Shown here: positions 32,401 to 42,265 of the stretch, piece by piece | Layout of the letters: each line of letters starts with the position of its first letter | Position numbering within the stretch: position 1 is the first letter of the stretch | Source: Aurantiochytrium sp. KH105 | Taxonomy: Eukaryota; Sar; Bigyra; Thraustochytrida; Thraustochytriidae | Length of the DNA: 64,000 nucleotides | Assembly: GCA_003116975.1 (NCBI GenBank) | Contig: BGKB01000034.1 | Location: forward strand, 124,001 to 188,000 | Direction of reading: 5' to 3' | The notes under the pieces: model-generated | The model's database searches: none | What the model was told of the DNA's origin: nothing | Seen by the model: only the letters and a program-made list of their open reading frames with translations | Translations under genes and position numbers: made by a program

Positions 32401-33155
32401 GGGTCTTCGCGCAGCCCGGCTCGGCCGACGGGCGAGTCAAGACCGCGCTGCGCGGCGCGAGGTCCTTGTTGGAGACGGCGCAACGCTCGAGTCAGGGGCG
32501 CGCGGCGCAGTTTGTGAGCTGCCCGAGCTGCCACCGTCGATGCTCCTCATGAGCTCGACTACGCTCGCAATCTCGACAACTTGACGCAGCTCTTGCTGCC
32601 GCGGCCGAGCTCCGGCTCCTCGCCTCCTCGCGCGTTCGCTCGCCCGCGAGGCGCTGCGGCTGGCGCGGGTCGTGGTCGCTGATCGGTCGGTCGGGCATGG
32701 CGGCCATCGCGGCACGTGCACGTGCTCAAGGACCTCGAGGCGGGCGGCTTCTCCGCTGTGGCCGCCGCCGAGGCTTCCTAGAAGGCACGCGCACGCGGCG
32801 CAGATCATGACCGCGCTGCTCCTGCTGCTGCTTGCTGCGTGTTGCTTGTTGCACGTTGCTTGTTGCACGTTGCTGCAGCTGCGCTCCGGTGGGGTGGCAT
32901 GGCGCCGAGGGCCATGCGCGGAGCGGTCAGGACTCGCTGCAAATGTAGTATGTATGCTACCATCTCACGACTGGCGCATGCAGAAGAAGGCGATCGATCG
33001 AGGGCGACCGCAGACCCGCACCAGCTGCAGAGCAGCAGAACCGCAACGCCGAGCCGAGCCGAGCCACATCGGCCGAGAGCGAGAGCGAGAGCGAGAGGTA
33101 ATACCGCATCCGACGGACGAACGACCTTGGGAGCGAATTCAGCGGGACTAGGAAC

Positions 33156-35372
33156 ATGAGGAATGTGTTGACTTCCACCGCCGCAGTGGCCACCGCCGTT
33201 GCGGCCCTGGGCATGGCGGACACGGCCGACGCCATGAGCGTGAGCGTAGAGCCGTCGGCGGGAGACGTCTCGTTCGCAATCCTGGCGACCGGAGAGACCA
33301 AAAAGGCGCTCTTCACCAACGAGCCGTACGAGGTTCTCGTCGGCGTCAGCTGGGAGGACAGTGACACCGTCGTGGAGACCGACGAGCTCTTCTGGCAGCT
33401 GAGCGTCGATGGCCAAGTAATGCAAACCGGGTCGGAGGCAATCAACGGGTCCATGCTCTTGCCCGACACCATCTCGGTCGGCGAGGTGCTCTTTGAATCG
33501 AGCGGCGTGCCCTCGGTCGATGTGCTCATCTCCCTCGAGGCCGCAACTCTCGCGGACGGATCCGCAAGTGGCGCCACCCCTAGCGTCATTGGCAGCGGCA
33601 TTAGCCTTCTGCCCCTCATCATTACCCTGGGCGTCGCTCTCCTCACGAAGCGCGTCGAGCTTTCGCTGTACATGGGCATCTTTTGGGGCGCCTTCATCAT
33701 CAACCAGTTCTCCTTTGTCGACGCCTTCAAGAGCTCGCTCGACACCTACATTCTGGGCGCTGTTGCCAACGTCGACAACCAGTATGTCATGCTGTTCACG
33801 CTCTTCCTGTCGGGTCTTGTGGGCATGATGGAAAAATCCGGTGGCGTCTTTGGCCTGACCAAGGCCCTCATCCGCTACGCCAAGGATTCGCGCGCGGCAC
33901 AGCTGCTCGGTGTCCTTGCTGGCTGCCTCATCTTCTTTGATGACTACGCCAATGCCCTTGTCGTGGGCTCCACGATGCGCCCCATCATGGACGATCTCTT
34001 GGTGTCTCGCGAAAAGCTCGCCTTTGTCGTCGACGCCACCTCGGCGCCCATTGCCGCCATCTTTCCCATTAGCTCGTGGACCGGCTACGAGGCTGGTCTT
34101 ATTGACGCCGAGCTCAAGCGCATCATTACGCGTCATGGAGGCGTCCCCGACGGCTACCCCGAGACTGGCTACGGTCTCTACCTCCAAAGCATCCCCTTTC
34201 GCTTCTACCCGTTCTTCATGATCGTCTTCCAGCTCGTGCTCATTCTCGCCAAGCGCGAGTACGGCCCCATGCTCGTTGCCGAGCGCAAGGTTCGCGTCAC
34301 TGGCCGACGTGACGGTGGTGATGGTGGCAACAAGGCCAGCCGCGAGATGAACTTGCAAAACAAGCCAAAAGAGAACCAGCCGCTCCGGGCCTTTAACATG
34401 CTTGTTCCCGTCTTCTTCCTCGTCTTTTTCATCCTCTTTGTCTTCATCCGCACTGGCGTTGACTCTGCCGGCGAGGGTGCCTCGGCCAGCGACGTCTTCA
34501 TGAACGCCGACTCGTACTCGGGCCTTCTTTTCGGTACCTTTGCCGCAAGCATCGTGGCTGCCCTCTTTTATCAGTTCCAGTTCAAGGACGGCGACAATGT
34601 AACGTTTCCCTCGATCGAGGGCATCAAGAATGCGTTTTCTGGCGCAGAGGAAGGTCCTCTGCCGCTCCTCAGCGTATATGAGTGCCTCGATGCCTGGATC
34701 AACGGCCTGCTCACCATCTTCCCGGCTCTGATTGTCCTCTCGCTGGCCTGGGCCACCGGTGACATCATGACTGACATTGGCGCTGACGCCCTCTTTTACG
34801 AGGTCATTGTCAACAACGACGTCAGCACCGCCCTTCCTGCCATCACCTTCTCCATGTCCTTTGTCATTGCGCTCTGCACTGGAACCTCGTGGGGCACGAT
34901 GGCCATCATGTTCCCGCTCGTCGTGCTTCCCGCCTTTGATGTGTCAAACGGCAGCAAGGCCGTTGTTCTTGGCACCATTGCTGCCGTTCTCTCTGGCGCT
35001 GTTGCGGGTGATCACTCGAGCATCATCTCGGACACGACCGTGCTCGCCTCGACGGCCACGCAGTGCGACGTTTGGCGTCACTTTATCACCCAGCTTCCCT
35101 ATGCGCTCACTGTCTTTCTCATTTCGCTCCTCCTCGGCTACCTCCCGGCCGGCACTGGATCGTACCCGGCGGGCGCTGCTCTCGTGGTTGGCGCTATTGT
35201 AGTTATTATTGTGTCGATGGCCATCTCCGTGCCCGTTGAGCACCCGAGCGGACGCTACGACATCTTCACCGAGATCTACCTCAAGATCTCCAAGAACCCA
35301 GCCCTCCTCCAGCTCAAGGAGGACACCGCCTCTTTTGTCAGCAACGGCGACAAGGCTGTCTCGCCGGCCTAA
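33156..35372 (+). CDS. NhaC-type Na+/H+ antiporter with N-terminal ectodomain
   Basis: 738-residue polytopic membrane protein. The transport core (about residue 145 onward) matches the NhaC/ion-transporter superfamily: repeated hydrophobic helices, GCLIFFDDYANALVVG (about 255-272), an SSWTGYEAG segment and SGAVAGDHSSIISDTTVLAS near the C-terminal end. The last is the DHSSPISDTT-like motif of this family. Expected to exchange sodium (or a related cation or organic ion) for protons. Unusual: the first 140 residues carry a signal-like stretch (ATAVAALGMADTADA) and then a soluble beta-rich-looking segment with several Asp/Glu, before the first core helix. ATG 33156 is the first available start (GGAACATGA). 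An AATAAA lies about 30 bases after the stop. Substrate is inferred from family only. Confidence 0.9.
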   Translation: MRNVLTSTAAVATAVAALGMADTADAMSVSVEPSAGDVSFAILATGETKKALFTNEPYEVLVGVSWEDSDTVVETDELFWQLSVDGQVMQTGSEAINGSMLLPDTISVGEVLFESSGVPSVDVLISLEAATLADGSASGATPSVIGSGISLLPLIITLGVALLTKRVELSLYMGIFWGAFIINQFSFVDAFKSSLDTYILGAVANVDNQYVMLFTLFLSGLVGMMEKSGGVFGLTKALIRYAKDSRAAQLLGVLAGCLIFFDDYANALVVGSTMRPIMDDLLVSREKLAFVVDATSAPIAAIFPISSWTGYEAGLIDAELKRIITRHGGVPDGYPETGYGLYLQSIPFRFYPFFMIVFQLVLILAKREYGPMLVAERKVRVTGRRDGGDGGNKASREMNLQNKPKENQPLRAFNMLVPVFFLVFFILFVFIRTGVDSAGEGASASDVFMNADSYSGLLFGTFAASIVAALFYQFQFKDGDNVTFPSIEGIKNAFSGAEEGPLPLLSVYECLDAWINGLLTIFPALIVLSLAWATGDIMTDIGADALFYEVIVNNDVSTALPAITFSMSFVIALCTGTSWGTMAIMFPLVVLPAFDVSNGSKAVVLGTIAAVLSGAVAGDHSSIISDTTVLASTATQCDVWRHFITQLPYALTVFLISLLLGYLPAGTGSYPAGAALVVGAIVVIIVSMAISVPVEHPSGRYDIFTEIYLKISKNPALLQLKEDTASFVSNGDKAVSPA

Positions 35373-35399
35373 AGCCCGCAAAGTGCTTCGAAATGCAAA

Positions 35400-35405
35400 A
35401 ATAAA
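35400..35405 (+). terminator. AATAAA polyadenylation signal candidate
   Basis: AATAAA about 30 bases beyond the NhaC-type stop codon, in the A+T-rich sequence AAAATAAATATTTG. Confidence 0.5.
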
Positions 35406-36649
35406 TATTTGTTCGCATGCTGTGAGTCTGCATCGAAACTAGAACATCTTGGGGGTAAATTCTTCATGAACCTCATGTATCTCGGCGATATGTATCTCGG
35501 CGATATTTCCCGCCACTTTGGGCCCTTTTCGCGCACGGGCCGCTCTGTGCCTTTCAAGTCTGCGCAGCAACTCGGTGCAGTCGACACTGACCCCGTTGGC
35601 AGCGACTCTTGCTGCTCTTGAAACAAAGAAGAAATAAAGAAAGAGCGCGACCGCCTCAACTTTCCTTCACAATGTCCGTCAATCAATTCCATGTTGCTCA
35701 TTCGACGTAGAGCTTCTTTCACCAGCGATGTGCGAGACCACGCAATGTATGCTCACATCGTTGAGGTTTGGGCCGCGCCTTTGGGACATAAAGAGAAGGC
35801 ATGTACATCGTAGGCGTTTAAGCGACCACCGCTGCCGAGCAATGCAGCATCCGTTTCTTCTCTGGCGTGCACAGAGTTTGGATGCTTCGGCGTGTGAGGA
35901 GCGGATTTATTCGTGGCTTGCCTCCAGACCAAAACGCACTTACAGATTGCGGGAAACTTTAGCCCCGCAGGGTAGTGCTCATTCATTTCATTCCCATCTG
36001 CTCTCACAGCTCAGTGACTGGCAAAGCTCCTTTAGGGTGGTCAGTCTTTCACTTGGTCGATTGCTGGGTGGTCTTTCACGGTGAGACAATCGCTCGCGAT
36101 TCGTGGCTCTTTTGTCAATTTCGATCCTCGCCTAGGCCTAGATGTCGAAGCGCATCCAGGGCGGATCACGAAGTTGACGCCCGTTTCGTTGATGTCTTGC
36201 TTACGTTGCCAACCAACCGTCTTGGCCAGCAATCGTTTTCCTGCTTCAGAGAAGGGGGGAGGGGGGTCGTGAGGTTCCCGACCTGGTTGACAGCTTGTTT
36301 GCCTGCGGCAGCGGCTTCTTTGCAAGGTCGTCGTTCTGTGTGCATCAATCAACCAATCTCTGTCCTTGCGAAGTCTTGCGCGGCGCCTCGCCGCTCGACC
36401 TGCGCCATTGAGGCAGACGGGAGACGAAGCTCGCGGCCGCAGACGGCCTTCCCGGGACGCAGCGCAGCAAGCAAAACCTCCTCGAGATCGCAGGCCACCG
36501 AGCGGCCGGCCGACCAAGGGGGCACTCAGCCAACGCGAGCCGTTGATGTGACTTGGGACGGAGTTCCGAGTTGAGTTCGAGGCAGCGGAATCGCGCTTCG
36601 TGTACAAGCTTCAGGTTGCGAGGCGCAAAGAACTGCGCCGGGTTGTATA

Positions 36650-36730
36650 GACAGACGCAGAGCAGAGACGCGGTGCCAGAGACGCAAACGCAGACGCACG
36701 CGCAGGCGCAGACGTAGACGTAGACGTGGT
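36650..36730 (+). repeat. GACGCA/GACGTA imperfect hexamer repeat
   Basis: Recurrent ACGCAGA, ACGCGCA and AGACGTAG words within 80 bases, ending about 30 bases before the NIPA-type ATG; probably 5' UTR. Confidence 0.75.
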
Positions 36731-36761
36731 CAAGGGTCTCGTCGCGCACGCGGTCAGCAGC

Positions 36762-37817
36762 ATGGAGGACTACATCATCGGCGTGATTCTTTCCATCGTC
36801 GCAGCCGCGGCAGCCTCTCTCGGGGACAACACCATCAAACTCGCGTACACGAGACGCCTGCGAGAAGAGGAAGACAGGGAACTTGCCATTGACGATTACG
36901 ACATTGTGGATAGTGGAGTAGAGCAAAGTGTCCGCGTGCCAGCAGAGCCAAGACCTATGTATCTTAATCCTCTCTTTCTCTTTGGCAACTTTTGCCTTAC
37001 CATCATTAATACCGTGCTCAATCTGGCAAGCATGGCCTTTGCCGATGCAAGCGTCACCATTCCCTTTGGTGGCTTGCATATTGTGCTCAATGTTCCGCTT
37101 GCGTACATAATCAACCGAGAGCGCTCATCACTGCGGGCCCTCTTCCTCAATGGCCTCATCTTCATCTCTGTTGTAATCATTCTGGTCTCCGGAAACCGCG
37201 AGTCCACCGAGGTCACAGCGCGAGAACTCGCGGGAAATTTCTTTCAGCTTAGCTTCTTTGTCGTGACAATGTGCATTGTCGCTCTCGGCCTTTTCGTTCG
37301 CATGTCCGTGCTCTCTCCGCTTGAAAAAACGCAGCGCCTCGGCATGACGATGGGCGCAGGGCTTATTGGTGCACTTACGCAACTCTTCGCAAAGGCCATG
37401 TCGCTTTGTCTCAAAGACGGCGCGTGGAGGTCGCCCATTACTTACTTTTTCATCCTCACTACGATCATCTCTGCCCTTTGCCAGGTTTATTCGCTCAATC
37501 GCTGTCTCGACCTTTTCAGCGCGTCCTTTACTGTTCCCATTGTCAATGCTGTCATCATTGTGGTCGGAAGTCTCTACTCTGCTGTATTTTTCCGCGAAGT
37601 GGAGCGGTGGGACACAGAATCTCGGATCTTTGTTCCGTTTGGCATCTTTCTTTGCGCAGCATCCATTGCAGCCCTGTCCAACGAACCGGAGCCCACCGAC
37701 GTTCGCGAGCCGGCAATGTCCGAGCTCTCTTCAGCAGCATTTGAGGAGGCCTTGATTGACCCGGAAGCGACGCAGGTGAGTATTGAAAATGCTCAACCTC
37801 TGCTCCTTCAATCATAA
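36762..37817 (+). CDS. NIPA-family magnesium transporter
   Basis: 351 residues with about nine hydrophobic helices, in the drug/metabolite-transporter-like NIPA (DUF803) family, whose members move Mg2+ across plasma or endosomal membranes. Helix 1 (IGVILSIVAAAAASLGDNTIKLA) takes the place of the family's first helix. FADASVTIPFGGLHIVLNVP fits the conserved 'A.....L.PLGAL.V..N' region, and SASFTVPIVNAVIIVVGSLY the last core helices. A charged loop (residues 36-70) after helix 1 is longer than usual. The frame opens at a GTG (36726), but the first ATG is 36762 (GCATGGA). The C-terminal 40 residues are acidic and cytosolic-looking. Family call good; ion specificity inferred. Confidence 0.85.
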   Translation: MEDYIIGVILSIVAAAAASLGDNTIKLAYTRRLREEEDRELAIDDYDIVDSGVEQSVRVPAEPRPMYLNPLFLFGNFCLTIINTVLNLASMAFADASVTIPFGGLHIVLNVPLAYIINRERSSLRALFLNGLIFISVVIILVSGNRESTEVTARELAGNFFQLSFFVVTMCIVALGLFVRMSVLSPLEKTQRLGMTMGAGLIGALTQLFAKAMSLCLKDGAWRSPITYFFILTTIISALCQVYSLNRCLDLFSASFTVPIVNAVIIVVGSLYSAVFFREVERWDTESRIFVPFGIFLCAASIAALSNEPEPTDVREPAMSELSSAAFEEALIDPEATQVSIENAQPLLLQS

Positions 37818-38441
37818 CCTGCAAAGATGGAAAGCGTGTGAGTGATGTGCGCCAATCAAATGAGGCCAAATCCTGTGACATGAAAAAAGAAGGAAGCGCA
37901 CGTGAACACCTTACGAATTGGCATGCTGCACGTGAACACCTTACGAATTGGCATGCTGCAGCTGCATTATTGGTAATTGTAACGCGTTTGGCCTCTACAA
38001 TCACCGTGCTTGCAAACGAACGAAGCGAAGATAGGCCTTGGCTTTTTGTTTGCACCTCTCACCGTAAAGTATTTTAGTAATCGTATTTTATTCTCACAAA
38101 ACTGCACGAGATTTGTATTGACAGGTGAGACTACCTCCAACCTGTGTTGGAAGTTAGCTTGCCCAATCTCTTTCCAAGTTACAAACCAGGAAGCCGATGC
38201 TCGCGCTGAGGGCACCGTTTTCTCTTCTGAAGTGCAAGTAGGAAAGAAAGAGCTGTTCGAGCACGACATGTAGGGCGTGGGTCCTAGTAGCTGAGGCGGA
38301 CTAATCGTAACGGTTGAACTTTCCCGCGTGATGGCTGCTGCAACTGCTCATTGGCCAGGATTGGCATTCATTAACAACAAATGAAAAGAGTCGGTCACGT
38401 CGGTCGGTCATCACGAATTCTCCAAATCAATCAATAAATAA
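37818..38441. other. Intergenic region with 30-bp tandem repeat
   Basis: Between the NIPA-type gene and TTL-like 2. Apart from the 30-bp repeat nothing is recognised. Confidence 0.65.
37899..37958. repeat. Perfect 30-bp tandem duplication
   Basis: The unit beginning CACGTGAACACCTTACGAAT at 37899 is repeated exactly at 37929. Each unit contains a CACGTG palindrome and a GCATGC palindrome. Confidence 0.98.
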
Positions 38442-40247
38442 ATGGCAATGAAGTCCGCACGAAAGCGCGACACGCGCAAGGCAAGGAAGCCGCGCGGCGG
38501 CGGTGACGCGAATGGCTTCGCGCGCACGCTCATCTGGGTCGCCTCCCTGCTTGTGCTCATGGTGAACGTAAACGAATACCTCAAGCTGTCTGCCGACATC
38601 GCAGAGGCTGAGGCGACCTGGACCCGCGTCAACGAGGCCTTGGCGGGCGAGGCAACAGCGCTGAGAGTCAAACTCAACGAGACGCGACGCGCAGCCATGC
38701 GCGGGGCCCGTGCAAGATCAAACGAGCGCCAGGGGGAATCGGGAAGCCTCGACTTTGCAGAAACAAAAAGCCTCCTCGCCAGCGTTGGCGACCACCTCCG
38801 CGCCCCATCCAATGCCAAGAAAGTGCTTGTCATGGGCGTCAACTTCATCATGAACCGCGACGCGGCCATCTGGGACTACACCTTCGGCCAAGCAGGCTAC
38901 ACGACGTCCCGCTTGACAAAGAAGAAGCTTATGCGCGGCCAGGACAATGACTTTCGCGCCATCAAATGTCTCGATCTCTTCGACGGTAAACCTCACTGCT
39001 TCGATCCCAGCATGCTCCTCTCTCTCAAACGCTATCAACGTGTGTCCCGTCTCTACGGTCTGCGCGACACGTTGTGGAACAAGGATAACTTTTGTGAGAC
39101 CATGAGCGCGTCCTTGCGTGGTTTCTATGTGGAACGCGAATTCGTCTTTCCTTGCTGGATGCTCCCTCGTGACTACCCGATCCTCATGAAGCAAGTCAAG
39201 AATGAGTACGCTGACCGCTCCTTCATTCTCAAACCCACAGATCGTGGCGAAGGGTCCGGCATTGTCATCTTCGACAAGGCTTCCGAGCTTCCGCGATGGA
39301 AGAGATCCTTTCCTGATATTGATGAAGTTGTTGTGCAAACATACCTTCCCAATCCGTATCTCATTGATGGCTACAAGTGGGATATGCGCACCTACGTTCT
39401 CGTTACGTCAATCCATCCGCTCCGCGCCTACATGTTTCGCGATGGTCTCGTGCGTTTTGCTGGCACACCGTACGACCCCAAACACAAGGCTGGCGCACTC
39501 ACCAACGTCTCGCTCAACAAGAACAAGACAAAGTCAGCCGAGGATCTTACATGGCCCTTTCCCAAGGTGTACCGCTGGCTCAAGCGAAAGGGCCACGACC
39601 CGGACCAGCTTTGGGACCGCATCGAGGCTGCGGTGACAATGATGCTTCTCAGCGCAGAACCAGGTTTTGTCAAGAAATTCCAAAAGCTTCAGCGCGGCTA
39701 CGCATGCGCGAATTGCTACCAGCTTCTTGGCGTTGACGTCATCGTGGATGACACCGTTACACCCCGCGTCATTGAGGTCAATGGCGAGCCCTCGATGCAA
39801 TTGTCAGGACAGGATGGATCTCAGTACGATCGTACGAAAAAGAGCATGACCCACGATCTGGTCCAGCTTGTCTACAGCAACGACGACTCTTCTCTGCAGC
39901 TCACGGCGGACCTCGTGAAGCTTGAGCTCGACGGTGTTCGTCTTGGCTTTGAAGGGTCTGCAGCAGGCTGCCGCGCCGACGTCTACGATGTGTGTCTCTC
40001 CAAACGCGATGTCGAGTATCTCTTGGAGATGAAACGCGAGGAAGGCAAAATGGGTGGGTTCCGCCGCCTCTATCCGCGCGCAGACGGCGCGAGATTCGAC
40101 ACGCTCATTGATCATCTCAAGACCAAGTTTCCTGGTGACGTCAACGAAGGATCCTTTCGCATCCATCGCGTCGCGACTGCTCTTTCAAAGCTCACATCCC
40201 GCATTCGTTTTCAAAATTCCATCGATGACCCGGAATATGTAGAATAA
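38442..40247 (+). CDS. Membrane-anchored tubulin-tyrosine-ligase-like (TTL/ATP-grasp) enzyme 2
   Basis: 601 residues, paralogue of the enzyme at 14658-16457. A strongly basic start (KSARKRDTRKARKPR) precedes one hydrophobic helix (about residues 28-46), again predicting N-in, catalytic-domain-lumenal topology. Shared sequence starts at KKVLVMGVNFIMNRD and includes AIKCLDLFDGKPHCFDP, KRYQRVSRLYGLRDTLWNKD, FVFPCWMLP, FILKPTDRGEGSG (about 260-272), KWDMRTYVLVTS, DGLVRFAG and YQLLGVDVIVDD with RVIEVNGEPSMQ (near 430-453). The region between helix and shared core is an alpha-helical stalk with little sequence in common with copy 1. All nucleotide and metal motifs appear intact, so the enzyme should be active. 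Acceptor unknown; a secretory or surface protein is as likely as tubulin. Plus strand, on its own promoter. Confidence 0.88.
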   Translation: MAMKSARKRDTRKARKPRGGGDANGFARTLIWVASLLVLMVNVNEYLKLSADIAEAEATWTRVNEALAGEATALRVKLNETRRAAMRGARARSNERQGESGSLDFAETKSLLASVGDHLRAPSNAKKVLVMGVNFIMNRDAAIWDYTFGQAGYTTSRLTKKKLMRGQDNDFRAIKCLDLFDGKPHCFDPSMLLSLKRYQRVSRLYGLRDTLWNKDNFCETMSASLRGFYVEREFVFPCWMLPRDYPILMKQVKNEYADRSFILKPTDRGEGSGIVIFDKASELPRWKRSFPDIDEVVVQTYLPNPYLIDGYKWDMRTYVLVTSIHPLRAYMFRDGLVRFAGTPYDPKHKAGALTNVSLNKNKTKSAEDLTWPFPKVYRWLKRKGHDPDQLWDRIEAAVTMMLLSAEPGFVKKFQKLQRGYACANCYQLLGVDVIVDDTVTPRVIEVNGEPSMQLSGQDGSQYDRTKKSMTHDLVQLVYSNDDSSLQLTADLVKLELDGVRLGFEGSAAGCRADVYDVCLSKRDVEYLLEMKREEGKMGGFRRLYPRADGARFDTLIDHLKTKFPGDVNEGSFRIHRVATALSKLTSRIRFQNSIDDPEYVE

Positions 40248-40773
40248 TCGAAGACATAGTTGCGATAATGTAGACGTGGTCAATACGCGCCAGCAAATAA
40301 TAGGTTCGCTTTTTCGTAGTGAGATTGTCTCCATCAGTCTGAACTGCAAGCATGAAACGAGTTCGTAACAATAAAAGGAAAAGAGAGGGATTCAGGAGAC
40401 AGAATGTTAAAATTGATAAAATTGTCGCTTCGATACAAGCGCGCTTATGAGTCCTTCTTTTCTACGTAAAAATCAATGACAGAGGTAGTAGGCCTACGTA
40501 ATGACGAGACTCGTGGCTTTTACAGGAGCAAGGGTCTCCGGAAGAAAGTCTTTGCTAGTAATCACAACACAAAACATTATGCTGGCTGTGGCTGTTAAGC
40601 GTGTCCTTCTTTCAACGCTGTCGTGCAATAACCTACCATGGGTAGTAGTACAATCAGGCTCCGTCTCCATCGTCGTCCTTCCCTTTTTTCTTTTCGCCCA
40701 ATGAAAGTCCGTTTCGCGCGGTTTCATCTCTGCCCTTCACAACGTCGCCCATCAAAGCGCAAAACTCGAAGAC
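40248..40773. other. Intergenic region between TTL-like 2 and the CDF-type gene
   Basis: A+T-richer DNA with an AATAAA at 40370-40375. No gene recognised. Confidence 0.65.
40370..40375 (+). terminator. AATAAA polyadenylation signal candidate
   Basis: AATAAA about 120 bases after the TTL-like 2 stop codon. Confidence 0.4.
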
Positions 40774-41784
40774 ATGAACTCGTCCCGCGACACGGACGCC
40801 GCGCGCTCCGCAGGCGAGCGCGAGGTCTGCGCACGTAAGAGCCTGAATCCCTTCGACTCCGACGCAAGCGCAGAGCCGTCGGAATCCGGCTCGGACCCGG
40901 AGGGCCTACTATCGCCCGAAAGCGAAGACGACTTTGGCGCCTGGACCCATGTGGGCAAGAGCCCCGTTGAGGAGGACCTCGACGAGGACGCCGAGGAAAC
41001 CGAGGTGAAGGGAGCAGAGCGCCAAGAGCAGTACGACGACATTTTGAGACGAAGCGCTGCTCTCTTTGGCGGTTTTGCGATTCTGCAACTCATCGCGGCG
41101 CTCGCGTCGCAGAGTTTGGCCCTCCTGAGCGACGCAGCGTCCATGCTTGTGGACACCATGTCGTACGGGCTCAATCTATACGCGGAGCAACGCAAACGCA
41201 GAGAGCGCCTCTCGGCTCTGGATCTCGTTCGTCTCGAGGTCTTTGTACCGCTCTTCAGCGCTGCCTGCCTCACATTTATCTTGATTGCAGTCTGCTGGGC
41301 AGCGCTGGCAGACCTCGCCCAGCCGCAGAGTCCCGGCGGCAAGACCGTGCGTGAAGGCTGGCCGCTCATTTTCGCGTCTGCTAACCTTGCTATCGACCTT
41401 GTATGTGCGTGGCGCTTCCTTCGCCGCGCGCAGGGTAACCCTCTCGAGTTTGTCATGTCTTCATCGACTTCACAAGGCCGTTCCTGGATCGAAGACAGCT
41501 CGCCGCGCAATGTCAACATGTGCTCAGCGTGGACGCACATCATCGCTGACACCTTGCGCAGTATCACTGTGCTCTGTGCCTCCCTTCTTGCGGGCTTGCA
41601 CCCAAATTGGAATTCAAACAGAGTCGACAGCATTGCAGCATTGGTGGTGAGCGCCATCATTTTCATGGTCACGATCCCCTTGCTTGTTTCTGCGTGGCGC
41701 AAGTATGGCGTGCTTCTCGACAGCTGGCGCGACAGCATTCACGCTGATTCGGCAGACGAATCAAAAGGCATGCTATCTTCGTAA
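40774..41784 (+). CDS. Cation diffusion facilitator (CDF)-type transporter, short form
   Basis: 336 residues. About 85 acidic, Ser-rich residues precede a CDF-like membrane core of six helices. Helix 2 reads SLALLSDAASMLVDTMSYG, matching the family's 'SxALLxDxxHMxxD', and helix 5 reads SAWTHIIADTLRSITVL with the HxxxD metal pair. In helix 2 the usual His/Asp four residues before the Asp is Ser, so one of the four transport-site ligands seems absent or shifted. The chain ends about 25 residues after helix 6, without the cytoplasmic dimerisation domain of most CDFs and without a His-rich loop. CDF proteins exchange Zn2+, Mn2+ or Fe2+ for protons; the metal here cannot be predicted. ATG 40774 is the first in frame. 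Confidence 0.75.
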   Translation: MNSSRDTDAARSAGEREVCARKSLNPFDSDASAEPSESGSDPEGLLSPESEDDFGAWTHVGKSPVEEDLDEDAEETEVKGAERQEQYDDILRRSAALFGGFAILQLIAALASQSLALLSDAASMLVDTMSYGLNLYAEQRKRRERLSALDLVRLEVFVPLFSAACLTFILIAVCWAALADLAQPQSPGGKTVREGWPLIFASANLAIDLVCAWRFLRRAQGNPLEFVMSSSTSQGRSWIEDSSPRNVNMCSAWTHIIADTLRSITVLCASLLAGLHPNWNSNRVDSIAALVVSAIIFMVTIPLLVSAWRKYGVLLDSWRDSIHADSADESKGMLSS

Positions 41785-42265
41785 GGTGTGATTCCATCAT
41801 CTCGAAATACAAAGCAGATGACATCCGAAAGCTCGACGAGCTTGTTTCTGTATCCGTCATCTGGAAACGGAAGAATAAGTAACTTCGCTTCACGCTCGTC
41901 TAGCCGCAAGAATGACTTAACTTAACAGCCGGCACAAAATGATCTTCGTGCACGCATCACACCAATACCTGCGACGTTTCGTTCCTCAAGCCACAAACTT
42001 TGACTCGAGGGCCGGCACAAGACGATCCTCGTCCACGCTTCAATCTAATTTCTGTACACTTAGTAATCTAATCTGTATGTAAAATGCTGATGGACTTGCA
42101 AGCAAAGAGAATATGAATATGATCCAGCGCCACCAGGATACGATCGTGCACAAAGGCTCCGATAATAAGAAAAAAAGGAAGCAAGTTGGGCAGCAATGTA
42201 AACCCAAGCTTTTATAGGGTGTACCAAATTGCCTCGGAACAGCAGAAGACGCAGAGAATAATTGC
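41785..42265. other. Convergent 3' region with a diverged 28-bp direct repeat
   Basis: Between the CDF-type gene (+) and the FHA/Sfi1 gene (-). It contains GCCGGCACAA...CACGC copies at 41928 and 42011. No gene. Confidence 0.7.
41928..42038. repeat. Direct repeat, two 28-bp copies 83 bp apart
   Basis: Copies at 41928-41955 and 42011-42038 share GCCGGCACAA-A-GATC-TCGT-CACGC with a few substitutions. Confidence 0.8.

Larger units (their letters stand above)
27878..33155. other. Gene-poor region of about 5 kb
   Basis: 27878-28104 belongs to duplication unit 2. Beyond that no frame resembles a known family. The longest ATG-started candidate is a 220-codon minus-strand frame ending its 5' side at 29983, and it looks compositional. 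Contents noted are GCTT repeats (28277-28301), GCAC repeats (29388-29416) and a CGCG/GCGC-word-rich patch near 30783-30870. Possible cis-elements upstream of the NhaC gene cannot be assigned. Confidence 0.5.
35373..36761. other. Intergenic region between NhaC-type and NIPA-type genes
   Basis: 1.4 kb, no recognisable gene. Holds a poly(A) signal for the upstream gene and a GACGCA-rich imperfect repeat (about 36650-36730) directly before the NIPA-type start. Confidence 0.6.
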
